In this document: in pieces, positions 24,445-37,082 of the stretch
How the letters are laid out: each line of letters begins with the position of its first letter
Numbering within the stretch: position 1 is the stretch's first letter
Source of the DNA: Deinococcus detaillensis
GTDB lineage: Bacteria > Deinococcota > Deinococci > Deinococcales > Deinococcaceae
Assembly: GCF_007280555.1 (NCBI RefSeq)
Contig: NZ_VKDB01000024.1
Span: forward strand, 1-47,547
Direction: 5' to 3'
DNA: 47,547 nucleotides
Made by a program: the position numbers and the translations under genes
The notes under the pieces: model-generated
Seen by the model: only the letters and a program-made list of their open reading frames with translations
What the model was told of the DNA's origin: nothing
Databases searched by the model: none

Positions 24445-24981
24445 TCACTGCTCTTGCTCGCGCTGACTTACCGCGCTGTAGCCCAGCGGAAAAGTTCGCA
24501 CCTCACGCAGCTCTCCGCTCGCTTCCTTGGTCAGTGAAGCGGCCTGCACTTCAAAGCTGCCCTGCGGCGGGCGGAGGTCTTTAAGTGCGTTCCAGATGCT
24601 TTCCTCGGCCCAGTCCACCACTCCGATGGCCAGCGAGACATGCGGAATGAAGCGCTCACCGTCGTAGCTGCTCGGCGGAGCGCCCGGCACCTGAATGAGG
24701 CGCTGGTGGAGGCCGTGTAGCGGCACGCTGAGAGCGTATTCCAAAAAGATGACGTGCGGGAAGCGCCGCCAGTGCAAAAATTCCACCTGAAACGGCGGCA
24801 CGCCTGCCAAGCTGCGGCGCACATCGCAAATGAGTTCATTAGGGTCGCCCGCGTATTCGAAGGGAGCGCGTAAATTCAGGTGCGCCTCGCCGTAACTGCG
24901 CACGCCCAGCCGCCGCTGCAAAGCGCTGAGCCACTCGGCGAGTTCGGCGGTGGGCCACGCCACCACACTGTAAAGGCCCAC
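24445..24981 (-). CDS. 2H phosphoesterase / 2'-5' RNA ligase family protein
   Basis: A 178-residue cytoplasmic protein of the LigT/2H superfamily, whose members act on cyclic phosphates or 2'-5' linkages. The two H-x-S/T-x motifs appear as HLNL (residues 34-37, with Asn where Ser/Thr is usual) and HVSL (114-117). The Asn may lower or alter activity. The start is GTG 24981, about six bases after the stop of the SufR-like gene, so it is the third gene of that transcription unit. Confidence 0.75.
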   Translation of the reverse strand: MGLYSVVAWPTAELAEWLSALQRRLGVRSYGEAHLNLRAPFEYAGDPNELICDVRRSLAGVPPFQVEFLHWRRFPHVIFLEYALSVPLHGLHQRLIQVPGAPPSSYDGERFIPHVSLAIGVVDWAEESIWNALKDLRPPQGSFEVQAASLTKEASGELREVRTFPLGYSAVSQREQEQ

Positions 24982-24987
24982 GCCTGC

Positions 24988-25647
24988 TCAGCCGACCTTG
25001 TAGCGGCACTCCGCCGCGCCGCAGGAGAGCCGCGATTCACGGCTGATCGGCACGCCCAGCAGTTCGCGGTAGAGGCTCAGCTCGGTCTGGCACAGTTCGG
25101 GAAAAGCTTTGGCGACGGCAGGTGCGGGGCAGTTGCGCTGCGAAAGGTACCACTGCCCGCGTTCTTGGTAAGCGCGGGCAGCGTAACCGTGCTGGCACAG
25201 CGCCTCTGTCAGTGCTTCCAGCTTGCTGCCGAGGTCGCCGTGCTGACTGAGCAGCGGAGCGAGCAGCTCATACAAATCCAGTTGCCGGGCGTCCAATACC
25301 CGCATCACCGCGCCCTCGCCAAACAGGGTATCTACATGCCTGAGCACGTCCACACACAGCGAAGCGTAGGCTTTAGGAAAGGTCGCCTCGCCCGCTTCCG
25401 TCAGCACATACACGTGCTGTGGACGGCCCCGCCCGCCGGGTTTTTCGCTGCGGACGTCTAAGTGTCCGGCGTCTTGCAGGTCTTGTAAATGCCGCCGAAT
25501 CGCCGGGACGCTCAGGCCGAGTTTGTCGGCAAGGGTCTGGGCAGTGGCGCAGTCGCATTCCTTGACCGCTTCCAGCAACTTGTCTTTGGTGCGCTCTGGG
25601 GTGCGCTCCGGCAAACTGGCGGCAGGAATGGCGGCAACGACAGTCAC
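24988..25647 (-). CDS. SufR-like Fe-S-sensing transcriptional regulator
   Basis: A 219-residue regulator. The N-terminal helix-turn-helix (KDKLLEAVKECDCATAQTLADKLGLSVPAIRRHLQDL, then GGRGRPQHVYVLTEAG) is followed by a C-terminal domain with cysteines spaced C173-x12-C186-x27-C214. That is the spacing I recall for the [4Fe-4S] ligands of cyanobacterial SufR, with the context NCPAPAVAKAFPELC and CGAAECRYKV. In SufR the cluster lets the protein repress Fe-S assembly genes. The neighbour mrp is an Fe-S carrier gene, which fits. The start is GTG 25647. The target genes here are inferred, not shown. Confidence 0.8.
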   Translation of the reverse strand: MTVVAAIPAASLPERTPERTKDKLLEAVKECDCATAQTLADKLGLSVPAIRRHLQDLQDAGHLDVRSEKPGGRGRPQHVYVLTEAGEATFPKAYASLCVDVLRHVDTLFGEGAVMRVLDARQLDLYELLAPLLSQHGDLGSKLEALTEALCQHGYAARAYQERGQWYLSQRNCPAPAVAKAFPELCQTELSLYRELLGVPISRESRLSCGAAECRYKVG

Positions 25648-25652
25648 GGCCC

Positions 25653-26708
25653 TTACGCCAGTTGTGCCATCGGCAACTCGGTAAGGGTCTGCACACTGAC
25701 CCGTCCGGCAAGGTTCTGGGCGATTTGCTTAAGGGCAATCGAAGCCGCCGCCTGCGGATGCGAGATCACGGCGGGCGTGCCGTTGTCGGCGTCTTGCCTG
25801 ACATCGGTATCCAGCGGCACTTCACCCAGAATCGGATAATTGCCGAGCTTGCTGGCTCCGCCACGCCCGAATAAGTCGTAGATATGGCCGGTGTCGGGGG
25901 CTTCGAAGTAACTCATATTCTCGATGATGCCCAAAATCGGCACGTTGGCTTTGCGGAACATATCGATGGCGCGGGCGGCGTCGATCAGGGCCACGTCCTG
26001 CGGCGTGGTTACGATCACCGCTCCGGTGACTTGCACGCTCTGGGTCAGCGAGAGCTGCACGTCGCCGGTGCCGGGCGGAAGATCCACGATCAGGTAATCG
26101 AGTTCGCCCCAGGCCGCGTCTTTGAGAAACTGCTGAATGGCCGAGTGCAGCATCGGCCCGCGCCAGACCAGCGCCTGACCGGCGGGGGAGAGGTTGGCCA
26201 TGCTGATGAAGCGGATGCCGTGCGCTTCGAGCGGCATCATTTTGCGCTCGGCGTTGCCGGTGAGTTTGGCGCTGCTTTTGCCCAACATGTGCGCCACCGA
26301 AGGGCCGTACACGTCGGCGTCCATGAGGCCCACGCTCGCGCCGGACTGGGCCAGAGCGCAGGCGATGTTGACCGCCACCGACGACTTGCCCACGCCGCCT
26401 TTGCCGCTGCCTATCAGCAGCACGTTTTTGACGCCGGGCATCGGTGGGGTGCTGGGCATTCTGACTTGTGCGCCAAACTCGACCGTGACCGTTTCGACGC
26501 CCGTAACCGACATCACGGCTTCCCGCACGTCGCGCTCGATGGTGGCTTTGAGAGGGCAAGCCGGAGTGGTCAAGTTGACTTTAACGGTGATGTCGCTGCC
26601 GGCCACATCAATACGTTCAATCATCCCCAGCGACACCAGGTCGCGGTGCAGTTCGGGATCGTTGACTGAGCGCAGGACTTCAAGGACAGCTTCTCGCATA
26701 AAGTGCAT
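25653..26708 (-). CDS. mrp: Mrp/ApbC-type P-loop Fe-S carrier protein
   Basis: A 351-residue cytoplasmic ATPase of the Mrp/NBP35 family, which stores and transfers Fe-S clusters. An N-terminal DUF59/MIP18-like domain (~1-85: VLRSVNDPELHRDLVSLGMI, TTPACPLKATIERDV) is fused to the deviant Walker A domain (LLIGSGKGGVGKSSVAVNIA), with MDADVYGPS, VDLPPGTGDVQLSL and IIENMSYFEAPDTGHIYDLFG. The CxxC pair that usually follows ENMSYF, and carries the bridging cluster in ApbC, is absent here (EAPDT). ATG 26708 or 26699 may start it. It is the first gene of a run with the SufR-like regulator, 5 bp apart. Confidence 0.92.
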   Translation of the reverse strand: MHFMREAVLEVLRSVNDPELHRDLVSLGMIERIDVAGSDITVKVNLTTPACPLKATIERDVREAVMSVTGVETVTVEFGAQVRMPSTPPMPGVKNVLLIGSGKGGVGKSSVAVNIACALAQSGASVGLMDADVYGPSVAHMLGKSSAKLTGNAERKMMPLEAHGIRFISMANLSPAGQALVWRGPMLHSAIQQFLKDAAWGELDYLIVDLPPGTGDVQLSLTQSVQVTGAVIVTTPQDVALIDAARAIDMFRKANVPILGIIENMSYFEAPDTGHIYDLFGRGGASKLGNYPILGEVPLDTDVRQDADNGTPAVISHPQAAASIALKQIAQNLAGRVSVQTLTELPMAQLA

Positions 26709-26840
26709 TCTTAACGCATCGGGGGCTCAGGGGCAAGGCTGGGCGTCACAAAAGCCCCCGGCTAAGTGCGGTGGGAGCGCGAATCACAGCCAGAATCAGC
26801 TTCTTACGCTGCCCCTATTGCCCTCTCACGGACTTTCTTC

Positions 26841-27410
26841 TTAGCGTTGTACCCGCACACTGATGGGCTGTCCGCTGTAGCTGCTGACGGCGGCGCTGCG
26901 GCCTAAATCCACTAAAAAGGTGTTCCAGCCGCTTTTCAAGGTGGCGCTAAACCCGCGTCCCGCTTTGATGGTCACTGCACCGCTGACCCACACCGTGATG
27001 AGCGGTTCGCGCTGTGCCTCAGGAAAAGCGTCGAAAAGCGCTTCGTTGTCGTCTCGCTTGCCGTTGCCGTTGGCGTCGTTATAGACAAACAAGTTGGTGG
27101 CGGCGCTTTGAACGGGGGCGCTGAGCTGCACGTCTCCAATTACGCCAGGCCAGCCGATGGCTTCGGGGCGCAGCGGAAACTGAGCGCGGCTGGGCGGCGG
27201 CTCGTCGGGCCAAGTCAGGATGAAGCTGCCGCCAGTAATCGCCGTGCTGGACAACTCGCTGCCCGCTGCGCCCGAAGGCTGCACGCTCCACAGGCCCAGC
27301 CGCGCCGACGGTGGCAGGCCCGCGCCCCCGACGACGCTGCCTTGAAGGGTCAGCGCTTGGGCCGCAGAAAGTGCTAGGAGCGTTAAAAGAGCCACAGCAG
27401 GCTTTTTCAT
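26841..27410 (-). CDS. Secreted protein of unknown function
   Basis: A 189-residue exported protein with signal peptide MKKPAVALLTLLALSAAQA. The rest is beta-rich, with one calcium-loop-like stretch NDANGNGKRDDNEA (about residues 115-128), as in SdrD-B or similar surface modules. No family was recognised. It stands alone, divergent from the U32 peptidase gene by 129 bp, which holds both promoters. Confidence 0.65.
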   Translation of the reverse strand: MKKPAVALLTLLALSAAQALTLQGSVVGGAGLPPSARLGLWSVQPSGAAGSELSSTAITGGSFILTWPDEPPPSRAQFPLRPEAIGWPGVIGDVQLSAPVQSAATNLFVYNDANGNGKRDDNEALFDAFPEAQREPLITVWVSGAVTIKAGRGFSATLKSGWNTFLVDLGRSAAVSSYSGQPISVRVQR

Positions 27411-27539
27411 ACTTCTCAGTGTAGCGCTCCGACCTGACGCCAGAGTGACGCCAACCTGTTGGCCTCGCCTACCGCCCCCTCATCTCTTCGTCCACTTGCT
27501 CACCCTGCGGCCTTCACCATTTCGCTACACTGATCCGTT

Positions 27540-30155
<2,616 letters not shown>

Positions 30156-30225
30156 GAAGGTAAGTGGGATGGGATACTGCTAACGCTGCCCTCGTCGGCG
30201 TTTCAAATTCCCACAGCTCAGATTC

Positions 30226-30663
30226 CTACTTCCGCCACTTCTCCAACTCCGCTGCTGTCAGCGGCCCAAACTTAAGCGCCCGCACTTTGCCGCCCGCGTC
30301 CAGCAGTACGCTGGTGGGCAGTCCGGGTAGCGGCCAGCCGCGCAAATCTGCGGTGTGGGCAAACGCCAGCGGCAGGCCTCCCAGTTGGTTTTCCTTCCAG
30401 AAGTTCAGCACGCCTGCCGGTGATTCGCCCACATTCACCGCCACCACTTTCAGCTTGCCGGAGCGCTGGGCAGCGTCCAGACGTGGCAACTCTTCGCGGC
30501 AGGGCGGGCACCACGTCGCCCAGAAGTTGAGCAAGGTCACGCCCTTGGCGGCGGGTTTGAAGCGGCTGACATGGCCCTGCGAATCACTCAGCGTCAGTGG
30601 CGGCGCGGCGCTTCCCACCGCCAGCGCGGGTAAAGTCAGCAGGGTAAACAGGGCGGCGAACAT
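30226..30663 (-). CDS. TlpA/ResA-like thiol-disulfide oxidoreductase
   Basis: A 145-residue thioredoxin-fold protein exported by an N-terminal signal sequence ([17 protein letters not shown]). The active site is [15 protein letters not shown]; the cis-Pro loop is [16 protein letters not shown]. Proteins of this kind reduce disulfides outside the cytoplasm, often for cytochrome c maturation. No cytochrome gene is adjacent. Slightly shorter than average for the family. Confidence 0.88.
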   Translation of the reverse strand: MFAALFTLLTLPALAVGSAAPPLTLSDSQGHVSRFKPAAKGVTLLNFWATWCPPCREELPRLDAAQRSGKLKVVAVNVGESPAGVLNFWKENQLGGLPLAFAHTADLRGWPLPGLPTSVLLDAGGKVRALKFGPLTAAELEKWRK

Positions 30664-30738
30664 GCCCTTACTGTGCCTGAAGTCGGGTCAGCCGCGCTAC
30701 TGTTTCAGTTTATTTTGAACGGACGCCTCTAGACTTAC

Positions 30739-30793
30739 CTGCTCAAAAGCTGACACAAAGCTGACCAAAGCCTTAAACCCACCTGACACTTAG
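30739..30793 (+). promoter_or_regulatory. Pho-box-like array of 11-bp direct repeats
   Basis: Five in-phase 11-mers begin at 30739 (CTGCTC), 30750 (CTGACA), 30761 (CTGACC), 30772 (CTTAAA) and 30783 (CTGACA). Each core is followed by five mostly A-rich bases. The 11-bp period and the CTGACA core match PhoB/PhoP binding sites (CTGTCAT-type half-sites). It ends about 20 bp before the alkaline phosphatase start, so it may cover or border the promoter -35/-10 region. Control by phosphate starvation is inferred. Confidence 0.6.
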
Positions 30794-30812
30794 CCGATTC
30801 AATGAAAGGCGT

Positions 30813-32558
30813 ATGAAAACCCCATCTTTGGTTAAAGCTTCTCTGCTCCTCGGTACGCTCCTCGCCTTATCCAGCGCCGCCGCCGCCGAGGTCAAGATTT
30901 ACCCGTATAGCGGCGCTCACGTTCTGGCCGGCCAGAAGTTTGATTTGCGGGTGGAAGTCAGCGGCGTCGCGGCGGGCGCGGAAGCCAGCGTGATGCTGGA
31001 CGGCAAGCCCGTTGCGGGCCTCATCAAAACCAACAGCGCCGCCGACACGGTGGAATACACCCTGCGCGGCGTGTCGCTGATTGCCGGAAGCCACACCGTG
31101 ACCGTGACCGGAGCGGCAACCGGACAGGCGACCATGATTGCCGAAGCGCCCGCCACCGTCGCGCAGGCCAAAAAAGTGATTTTGTTTATCGGTGACGGCA
31201 TGGGCTGGAACACCGTCCGCGCCGCCGAACTCGTGGCGCACGGCTACAACCCCGACAACGGCATGCCGCTGGGCCGCTTGGAAATGGAAACCGGCCTGAG
31301 CGGACTGGCGACGGTCACCAACTCCAGCTACGACTCATTTTTGACTGACAGTGCCAACACCGCTTCGTCCATCGCTACCGGCCAAAAAGTCTTGGTCAAC
31401 GCCCTGAGCGTCTACCCCGACAACACCAAAGACTCGCTGGACAACCCGCGCATCGAAACCATCGCCGAAATTTTGAAGCGCAGCAAAAATATGGGCATCG
31501 GTCTGGTCAGCACCGCCTTTGGCACCGACGCCACGCCCGCCGCTTTTGCCGCCCACACCCGGTTGCGCGGCGATTACTCGGCGGTGGCCGACCAATACTT
31601 TAAGGGCAGTGCCAAGCCCGACGTGCTGCTGTTCGGCGGCAGCAACGACTTCATTTCCCAGACTGTGCCGGGCAGCCGCCGCAAAGACGCCACCAACTGG
31701 ATCGACGGCTCGCAGAAAATGGGCTTTACCTTTGTCAGCAGCCGCGCCGAACTGATGAAAGCCAACACCACCAAGCTGTTCGGGCTGTTTAACCTCAGCA
31801 ATTTCAATAGCTACCTCGACCGGGTGCAGTTTAAAGACCCCAGCGTCTTGGGCGATTTCAAAGACCAGCCGTACTTGTGGGACATGACCCAAAAAGCCGT
31901 GGAAACCCTGGACAAAAACCCCAACGGCTTTTTCTTGATGGTGGAAGGCGGCATGATCGACAAGTTCGAGCACCCGCTCGACTGGCAGCGCGGCGTCTGG
32001 GACGTGCTGGAAATGGACAAAGCGGTGGCGTGGGCCAAGGACTACCAAAAGACCCACCCCGACACCTTGGTGCTGGTCACGGCGGATCACGCCCACTCGA
32101 TCAGCACTTACGCGGGCTATGACCACACCAAAGGCCCGGGCAACCGCGACGCCGTGCTGGTCTACCAAGACGGCAAATTCCCGACCTACAGCGACAAAAA
32201 AGATGTCAACGGCATTCCGATGGTGACGCCGACACGCGGCCTGGCAGTGGGCTTTGCGGGCGTGCCGGACTACTGCGAAACCTTCACGGCCCGCCCTATT
32301 TACAAAGATCCCACCATCAGTGACGGCAGCGGCGGCTACGCGCCCAACCCCGACATCTGCAAAGAAGAAGGCGCATACTTCCGCACCGGCAACTTGCCGC
32401 GCAACACCAATCAGGGCGTTCACTCCGCCGACCCCGTGCCGCTGTTTTCCTTCGGGCCGGGCGCTCAAAACTTCGTGGGCATGATGGATCAAACCGACAT
32501 CTTTTTTGCGATTGCCAAAGCGATGGGCGTAGACGCGACGAAAGACGCGGGCAAATAA
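30813..32558 (+). CDS. phoA: Secreted alkaline phosphatase
   Basis: A 581-residue exported phosphomonoesterase that releases phosphate from organic esters. Signal peptide ([25 protein letters not shown]), an N-terminal Ig-like segment (~25-120), then the catalytic domain: [18 protein letters not shown] (metal-binding Asp), [16 protein letters not shown] with the nucleophile Ser, [13 protein letters not shown], and [18 protein letters not shown] (metal-binding Asp and His). Several cysteines occur near the C-terminus. The upstream 11-bp repeat array suggests phosphate control; a strong terminator follows. Confidence 0.92.
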   Translation: MKTPSLVKASLLLGTLLALSSAAAAEVKIYPYSGAHVLAGQKFDLRVEVSGVAAGAEASVMLDGKPVAGLIKTNSAADTVEYTLRGVSLIAGSHTVTVTGAATGQATMIAEAPATVAQAKKVILFIGDGMGWNTVRAAELVAHGYNPDNGMPLGRLEMETGLSGLATVTNSSYDSFLTDSANTASSIATGQKVLVNALSVYPDNTKDSLDNPRIETIAEILKRSKNMGIGLVSTAFGTDATPAAFAAHTRLRGDYSAVADQYFKGSAKPDVLLFGGSNDFISQTVPGSRRKDATNWIDGSQKMGFTFVSSRAELMKANTTKLFGLFNLSNFNSYLDRVQFKDPSVLGDFKDQPYLWDMTQKAVETLDKNPNGFFLMVEGGMIDKFEHPLDWQRGVWDVLEMDKAVAWAKDYQKTHPDTLVLVTADHAHSISTYAGYDHTKGPGNRDAVLVYQDGKFPTYSDKKDVNGIPMVTPTRGLAVGFAGVPDYCETFTARPIYKDPTISDGSGGYAPNPDICKEEGAYFRTGNLPRNTNQGVHSADPVPLFSFGPGAQNFVGMMDQTDIFFAIAKAMGVDATKDAGK

Positions 32559-32607
32559 GCCTCTGACGAACGGCTCAGAGCAAGATTAGATTGAGCGCTT
32601 TACAACA

Positions 32608-32637
32608 CCCCCCTCCCTTCGCGGGCGGGGGGTTTTT
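32608..32637 (+). terminator. Rho-independent terminator after alkaline phosphatase
   Basis: CCCCCC/GGGGGG arms (32608-32632) with an inner CCC/GGG, followed by TTTTT. Confidence 0.85.
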
Positions 32638-32686
32638 GAGCCTGCCCCATACCACTGCCCTGACAATCCCCTGAAATACTTCAGTG

Positions 32687-33112
32687 ATGAAACCCGCCCT
32701 TTTCGCGCTCTGGGCAGCGCTGCTGCTCTCGGCGGCGCAGGCCCAGAGCAGCCTCAAATTCAGCGAGATGTACAGCAAAGTGACGGTGCGCGGCATCGAG
32801 TTCAGCCCCAAGGTGCAGGGCCTGAGCGGCAAAAGCGTCAGTATGGTGGGCTTTATGGCCCCGCCGCTCAAGCCCAAGCTGGACTTTTTCGTGCTGACCA
32901 AAGCCCCGATGAGTTCGTGTCCGTTTTGCAGCACGGTGGCCGATTGGCCGCCTGACATCGTGTTGGTCATCATGCCGGATGGCAAGTTGCTCGACCCCAG
33001 CACCGGAGCGCTGAAAGTCACCGGTCGCTTGGAGTACGGCATCAAAAAAGACGACCAGACCGGCTTTGTCAGCTTGATGCGTCTTTACGCCGACAAAGTG
33101 GAGAATCAGTGA
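32687..33112 (+). CDS. Secreted CxxC protein (DUF3299-like) beside an ABC transporter
   Basis: A 141-residue exported protein. The start is ATG 32687, directly preceded by a GTG. The signal peptide ends LLSAAQAQ. The segment VSMVGFMAPPLKPKLDFFVLTK ... SSCPFCSTVADWPPDIVLVIM resembles DUF3299, with a CPFC pair near residue 78 that could bind metal or form a disulfide. Its stop overlaps the start of the ATPase gene (GTGA), so it is translated with the transporter. In some other bacteria DUF3299 genes neighbour zinc-regulated ABC systems; that link is my inference here. Confidence 0.65.
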   Translation: MKPALFALWAALLLSAAQAQSSLKFSEMYSKVTVRGIEFSPKVQGLSGKSVSMVGFMAPPLKPKLDFFVLTKAPMSSCPFCSTVADWPPDIVLVIMPDGKLLDPSTGALKVTGRLEYGIKKDDQTGFVSLMRLYADKVENQ

Positions 33113-33810
33113 CCCGACTGGCGGTACAAAACGTCACTTACCGGCACGGCCCAGAAGTGGCGCTGACGTTTCCCAGTTTTGAAGTCGGCAAGGGTGAGCA
33201 ACTGGCCCTCATCGGCCCCAGCGGTGCGGGCAAAACCACGCTGCTGCACTTGATCGCTGGCCTGCTGCGCCCCGAGAGCGGGCACATCCGCTTTGACGGC
33301 CAAATCATCAGTGCGCTGAGTGAAAGTGGCCGCGACGCTTACCGCGCCCGCAGCGTCGGCTACGTGTTTCAGGACTTTCACCTGATGCCCGGCTACAGCG
33401 CCCTCGAAAACGTGCTGCTGGGCCTCGGTTTATCGGGAATGCGCGGCCCGCAGGCCAGAGAACGCGCCGCCGAAGTGCTGACTGAGTTGGGCCTCGGCGC
33501 TCGCCTGCGCCACACCCCGCGCCAATTGTCGACGGGCGAGCGGCAACGGGTGGCGCTCGCCCGCGCAGTCGCGCACCGCCCCGCTTTGCTGCTGGCCGAT
33601 GAACCCACCGCCCATTTAGACCGTGCCAGAGGCGTGCAGGCCCTTAAACTTCTGCAAGACACCGCCGCTGCGCTGGGGGCCACTTTGGTGGTCGTCACGC
33701 ATGATCCCCTCGTCATGGACGCGTTTGAGCGCTTGATCGAAGTCGGTGCGGTGTCCCAGCAGCCAGTCTCACAGCGGCCAGCCTCAGGCAAAGAAGCGGT
33801 GCTGGTATGA
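33109..33810 (+). CDS. ABC transporter ATP-binding protein (MacB/LolD-like)
   Basis: A 233-residue ATPase subunit. Walker A GPSGAGKTT, Q-loop YVFQDFHLMPG, signature LSTGERQRVALARA (Thr-Gly-Glu variant of LSGGQ), Walker B ALLLADEPTAHLD and switch His in VVTHD. The sequence is of the MacB/LolD class that pairs with FtsX-type permeases. The start is GTG 33109, inside the stop of the preceding gene. The permease follows 13 bp after its stop. Confidence 0.92.
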   Translation: MTRLAVQNVTYRHGPEVALTFPSFEVGKGEQLALIGPSGAGKTTLLHLIAGLLRPESGHIRFDGQIISALSESGRDAYRARSVGYVFQDFHLMPGYSALENVLLGLGLSGMRGPQARERAAEVLTELGLGARLRHTPRQLSTGERQRVALARAVAHRPALLLADEPTAHLDRARGVQALKLLQDTAAALGATLVVVTHDPLVMDAFERLIEVGAVSQQPVSQRPASGKEAVLV

Positions 33811-33823
33811 CAGGGGGGTTGGG

Positions 33824-35014
33824 ATGACGCTCTGGATCACGCTGCGCAATCTGCGGGTGCGCGGCTGGGCCACCTTTCTGACAGTGCTGGCAGTGGCGCT
33901 GGCAACCGCAACCGCTCTGGTGGTGCCGCTGGTCAGCAAACAGGTGGAGCGCGGTGCGGCGGACGCGGCTCAGGTGTTTGATCTGCTGATTACCGCCAAA
34001 GGCAGCCCCACCCAGGCGGTGCTGAGCAGTCTTTTTTATCTGGACGTGCCGATTGGCAACATTCCGTATGCCACTTACCAGAAGCTGGCCGACGACAAGC
34101 GCACCCTGCGGGCCGTGCCGCTGGGCTTCGGCGACAATTATCACGGCCTGCCGGTGGTCGGCACCAATGCCCGCTTTTTTGAGCAGCGCCTCAAGCCGAC
34201 CTTGCCGCCGTACTTTCATGTGGAGTCGGGGCGCTTATTTGCCGGCCCCCTTGAAGTGGTGATCGGGCAAGCGGCGGCGCGGCAAACCGGCCTCAAGCTG
34301 GGCGATCAGTTTAGGAGCGCCCACGGCTCGGAAGAACACGCTGGCGCGGAAGAGGAAGAACACGCTGCCGAATACAAGGTGGTGGGCATTCTGGCGGCCA
34401 CAGGCGGGCCGGTCGACCGCGCCATCGTGACCGATATTCAAAACTTGTGGGATGTTCACGGTCAATTCACCCCCGAGTCTCGCGGCGTGACGGCGGTGCT
34501 GTACACGGCGGCCAAGCTGGGCGATCTGTACTCGGTGTCCAGCCAGATGAACGCCACGCCGAGCGCACAGGCGGTCTTTCCGGGTCAGGTCTTTGCCAAT
34601 GTGCGCTCGTTCGTGCTGCAAGGCCAGGCGGCGTATGCGGCCCTCAGCGTGCTGGTGCTGCTGCTGGCCGCGCTGACCATCTGGCTGAGTGTCTACGCCG
34701 CCAGCTTAGACCGCGCCCGCAGTGTGGCGCTCCTGCGGGCGCTCGGCGCAGGGCGCGGCACGGTTTTTGGCGTGGTGCTGCTCGAAACTGCCGTGACGGT
34801 GCTGCTGGGACTCCTGCTGGGCGTGGGGTTGTCGTACGGCGTCAGCGTGTTGGGCGGCCAACTGCTGGGTGGCCGCCTCGGTTTTTCCCTGCCCGCGCCG
34901 GTGCTGGACTGGGCCTTGCTGCTCAGGGTCGCGGCGCTGTTTCCGCTGGGCGTGTTGGCGGCTTTGCCTCCGGCATTCGGCGCGGCGCGGCAAAGTCCGG
35001 TGGCGCAGTTGTAG
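33824..35014 (+). CDS. FtsX/MacB-like ABC permease with His/Glu-rich loop
   Basis: ATG 33824 (MTLWITLRNLRVRGWATFLTVLAVALATATALV) is preferred over upstream starts because it gives the normal N-terminus. The chain has one N-terminal membrane helix, a large extracytoplasmic domain and three C-terminal helices (AYAALSVLVLLLAALTIWLSVYA; VLLETAVTVLLGLLLGVGL; VAALFPLGVLAALP). Such permeases act by mechanotransmission rather than classic import. Within the outer domain, SAHGSEEHAGAEEEEHAAEY (around residues 165-185) is rich in His and Glu and could bind metal. With the CxxC protein upstream, a role in zinc or other metal handling is plausible but unproven. Confidence 0.85.
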   Translation: MTLWITLRNLRVRGWATFLTVLAVALATATALVVPLVSKQVERGAADAAQVFDLLITAKGSPTQAVLSSLFYLDVPIGNIPYATYQKLADDKRTLRAVPLGFGDNYHGLPVVGTNARFFEQRLKPTLPPYFHVESGRLFAGPLEVVIGQAAARQTGLKLGDQFRSAHGSEEHAGAEEEEHAAEYKVVGILAATGGPVDRAIVTDIQNLWDVHGQFTPESRGVTAVLYTAAKLGDLYSVSSQMNATPSAQAVFPGQVFANVRSFVLQGQAAYAALSVLVLLLAALTIWLSVYAASLDRARSVALLRALGAGRGTVFGVVLLETAVTVLLGLLLGVGLSYGVSVLGGQLLGGRLGFSLPAPVLDWALLLRVAALFPLGVLAALPPAFGAARQSPVAQL

Positions 35015-35047
35015 AGAAGGTGGGTCGGCAACGCGAACTTGCTCTCC

Positions 35048-36229
<1,182 letters not shown>

Positions 36230-36262
36230 ACCGCCAGGATAGTGCTTCTCCCGCCGCTTGGC

Positions 36263-37045
36263 TTACTCCCCCCGGCTCAGCCCCTGCGTTTTGAGTGCTC
36301 CTTGCAGCGTTTCCTCCCGCTTTTCCATGCTGCCGCCTTCGCCGAAGTAAGCGTTGAGCAGCCGCGCCCAGTCGCCTTCTTTGCCGGGTCTGGCGGCAAT
36401 TGGGTTCATCTGCTCGGTGGCGGCCCTGAGCTGCTCGGCGCTGCCGTCTTTGTACGTGTTTTCATGGATCACCAGTGGGCGCGGCAGGCGGGGGCGCTGC
36501 GCCACGTCCTCGGCGCTCTTGCCGATGGTCAACGCCGCAAACGGCAGCACCTTGTCGGGCAATTCCAGCAGCTCGATTATCTCGGCCAGCCCGTTCATCA
36601 CCCCGCCAATCCAGCAGCCCTGATAGCCCAGCATTTCGGCGGCCAGCAGCATGTTCTGGCCCGCCAGCACCGCGTCACCGATGCCGAAGTGAAGGTCGAT
36701 GGCGGGCGACTGCCCCGGCTCGTACCCGGCCACCTCGATCAGTTGCCTGACGCGGCGGGTGTCCGAGCAGATCACGAAGCTCTCGGCGGCCAGGGCGATA
36801 TGGGCGTTGGTCGTCAGCTCGGCCACTTTCTGTTTGGCCTCGCCGGTCAGCCGCACGAACGAATACAGCTGGGCGGTGGCGTCGGTGGGGGCGTGCTGAG
36901 CGGCGTACAAAATGGTGTCGAGATGCTCGGCGGGCATCGGCCCAGCTTGGTAGTGGCGCACGGTGCGGTGGGCTGCAAAAAAAGCGCGAACCTGCTCGGG
37001 GGTTTGCTGGCGGGTGGGCAGGGTCGCGGCGGGGGAGAGGGTCAT
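36263..37045 (-). CDS. NfsA-like nitroreductase / NADPH-dependent flavin oxidoreductase
   Basis: A 260-residue FMN enzyme: FFAAHRTVRHYQAGPMPAEHLDTILYAAQHAPTDATAQLYSFV is the classic nitroreductase start with the FMN phosphate-binding Arg, and AGQNMLLAAEMLGYQGCWIGGVMN and LPFAALTIGK complete the fold. Such enzymes reduce flavins, quinones or nitro compounds with NADPH. ATG 37045 lies 38 bp after the helicase stop; the helicase, nitroreductase and PLP-enzyme genes may share transcripts. Confidence 0.9.
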   Translation of the reverse strand: MTLSPAATLPTRQQTPEQVRAFFAAHRTVRHYQAGPMPAEHLDTILYAAQHAPTDATAQLYSFVRLTGEAKQKVAELTTNAHIALAAESFVICSDTRRVRQLIEVAGYEPGQSPAIDLHFGIGDAVLAGQNMLLAAEMLGYQGCWIGGVMNGLAEIIELLELPDKVLPFAALTIGKSAEDVAQRPRLPRPLVIHENTYKDGSAEQLRAATEQMNPIAARPGKEGDWARLLNAYFGEGGSMEKREETLQGALKTQGLSRGE

Positions 37046-37082
37046 GCGCAGAAGTCTAAAGGGCCGCGCCTCCCGGCAATGG

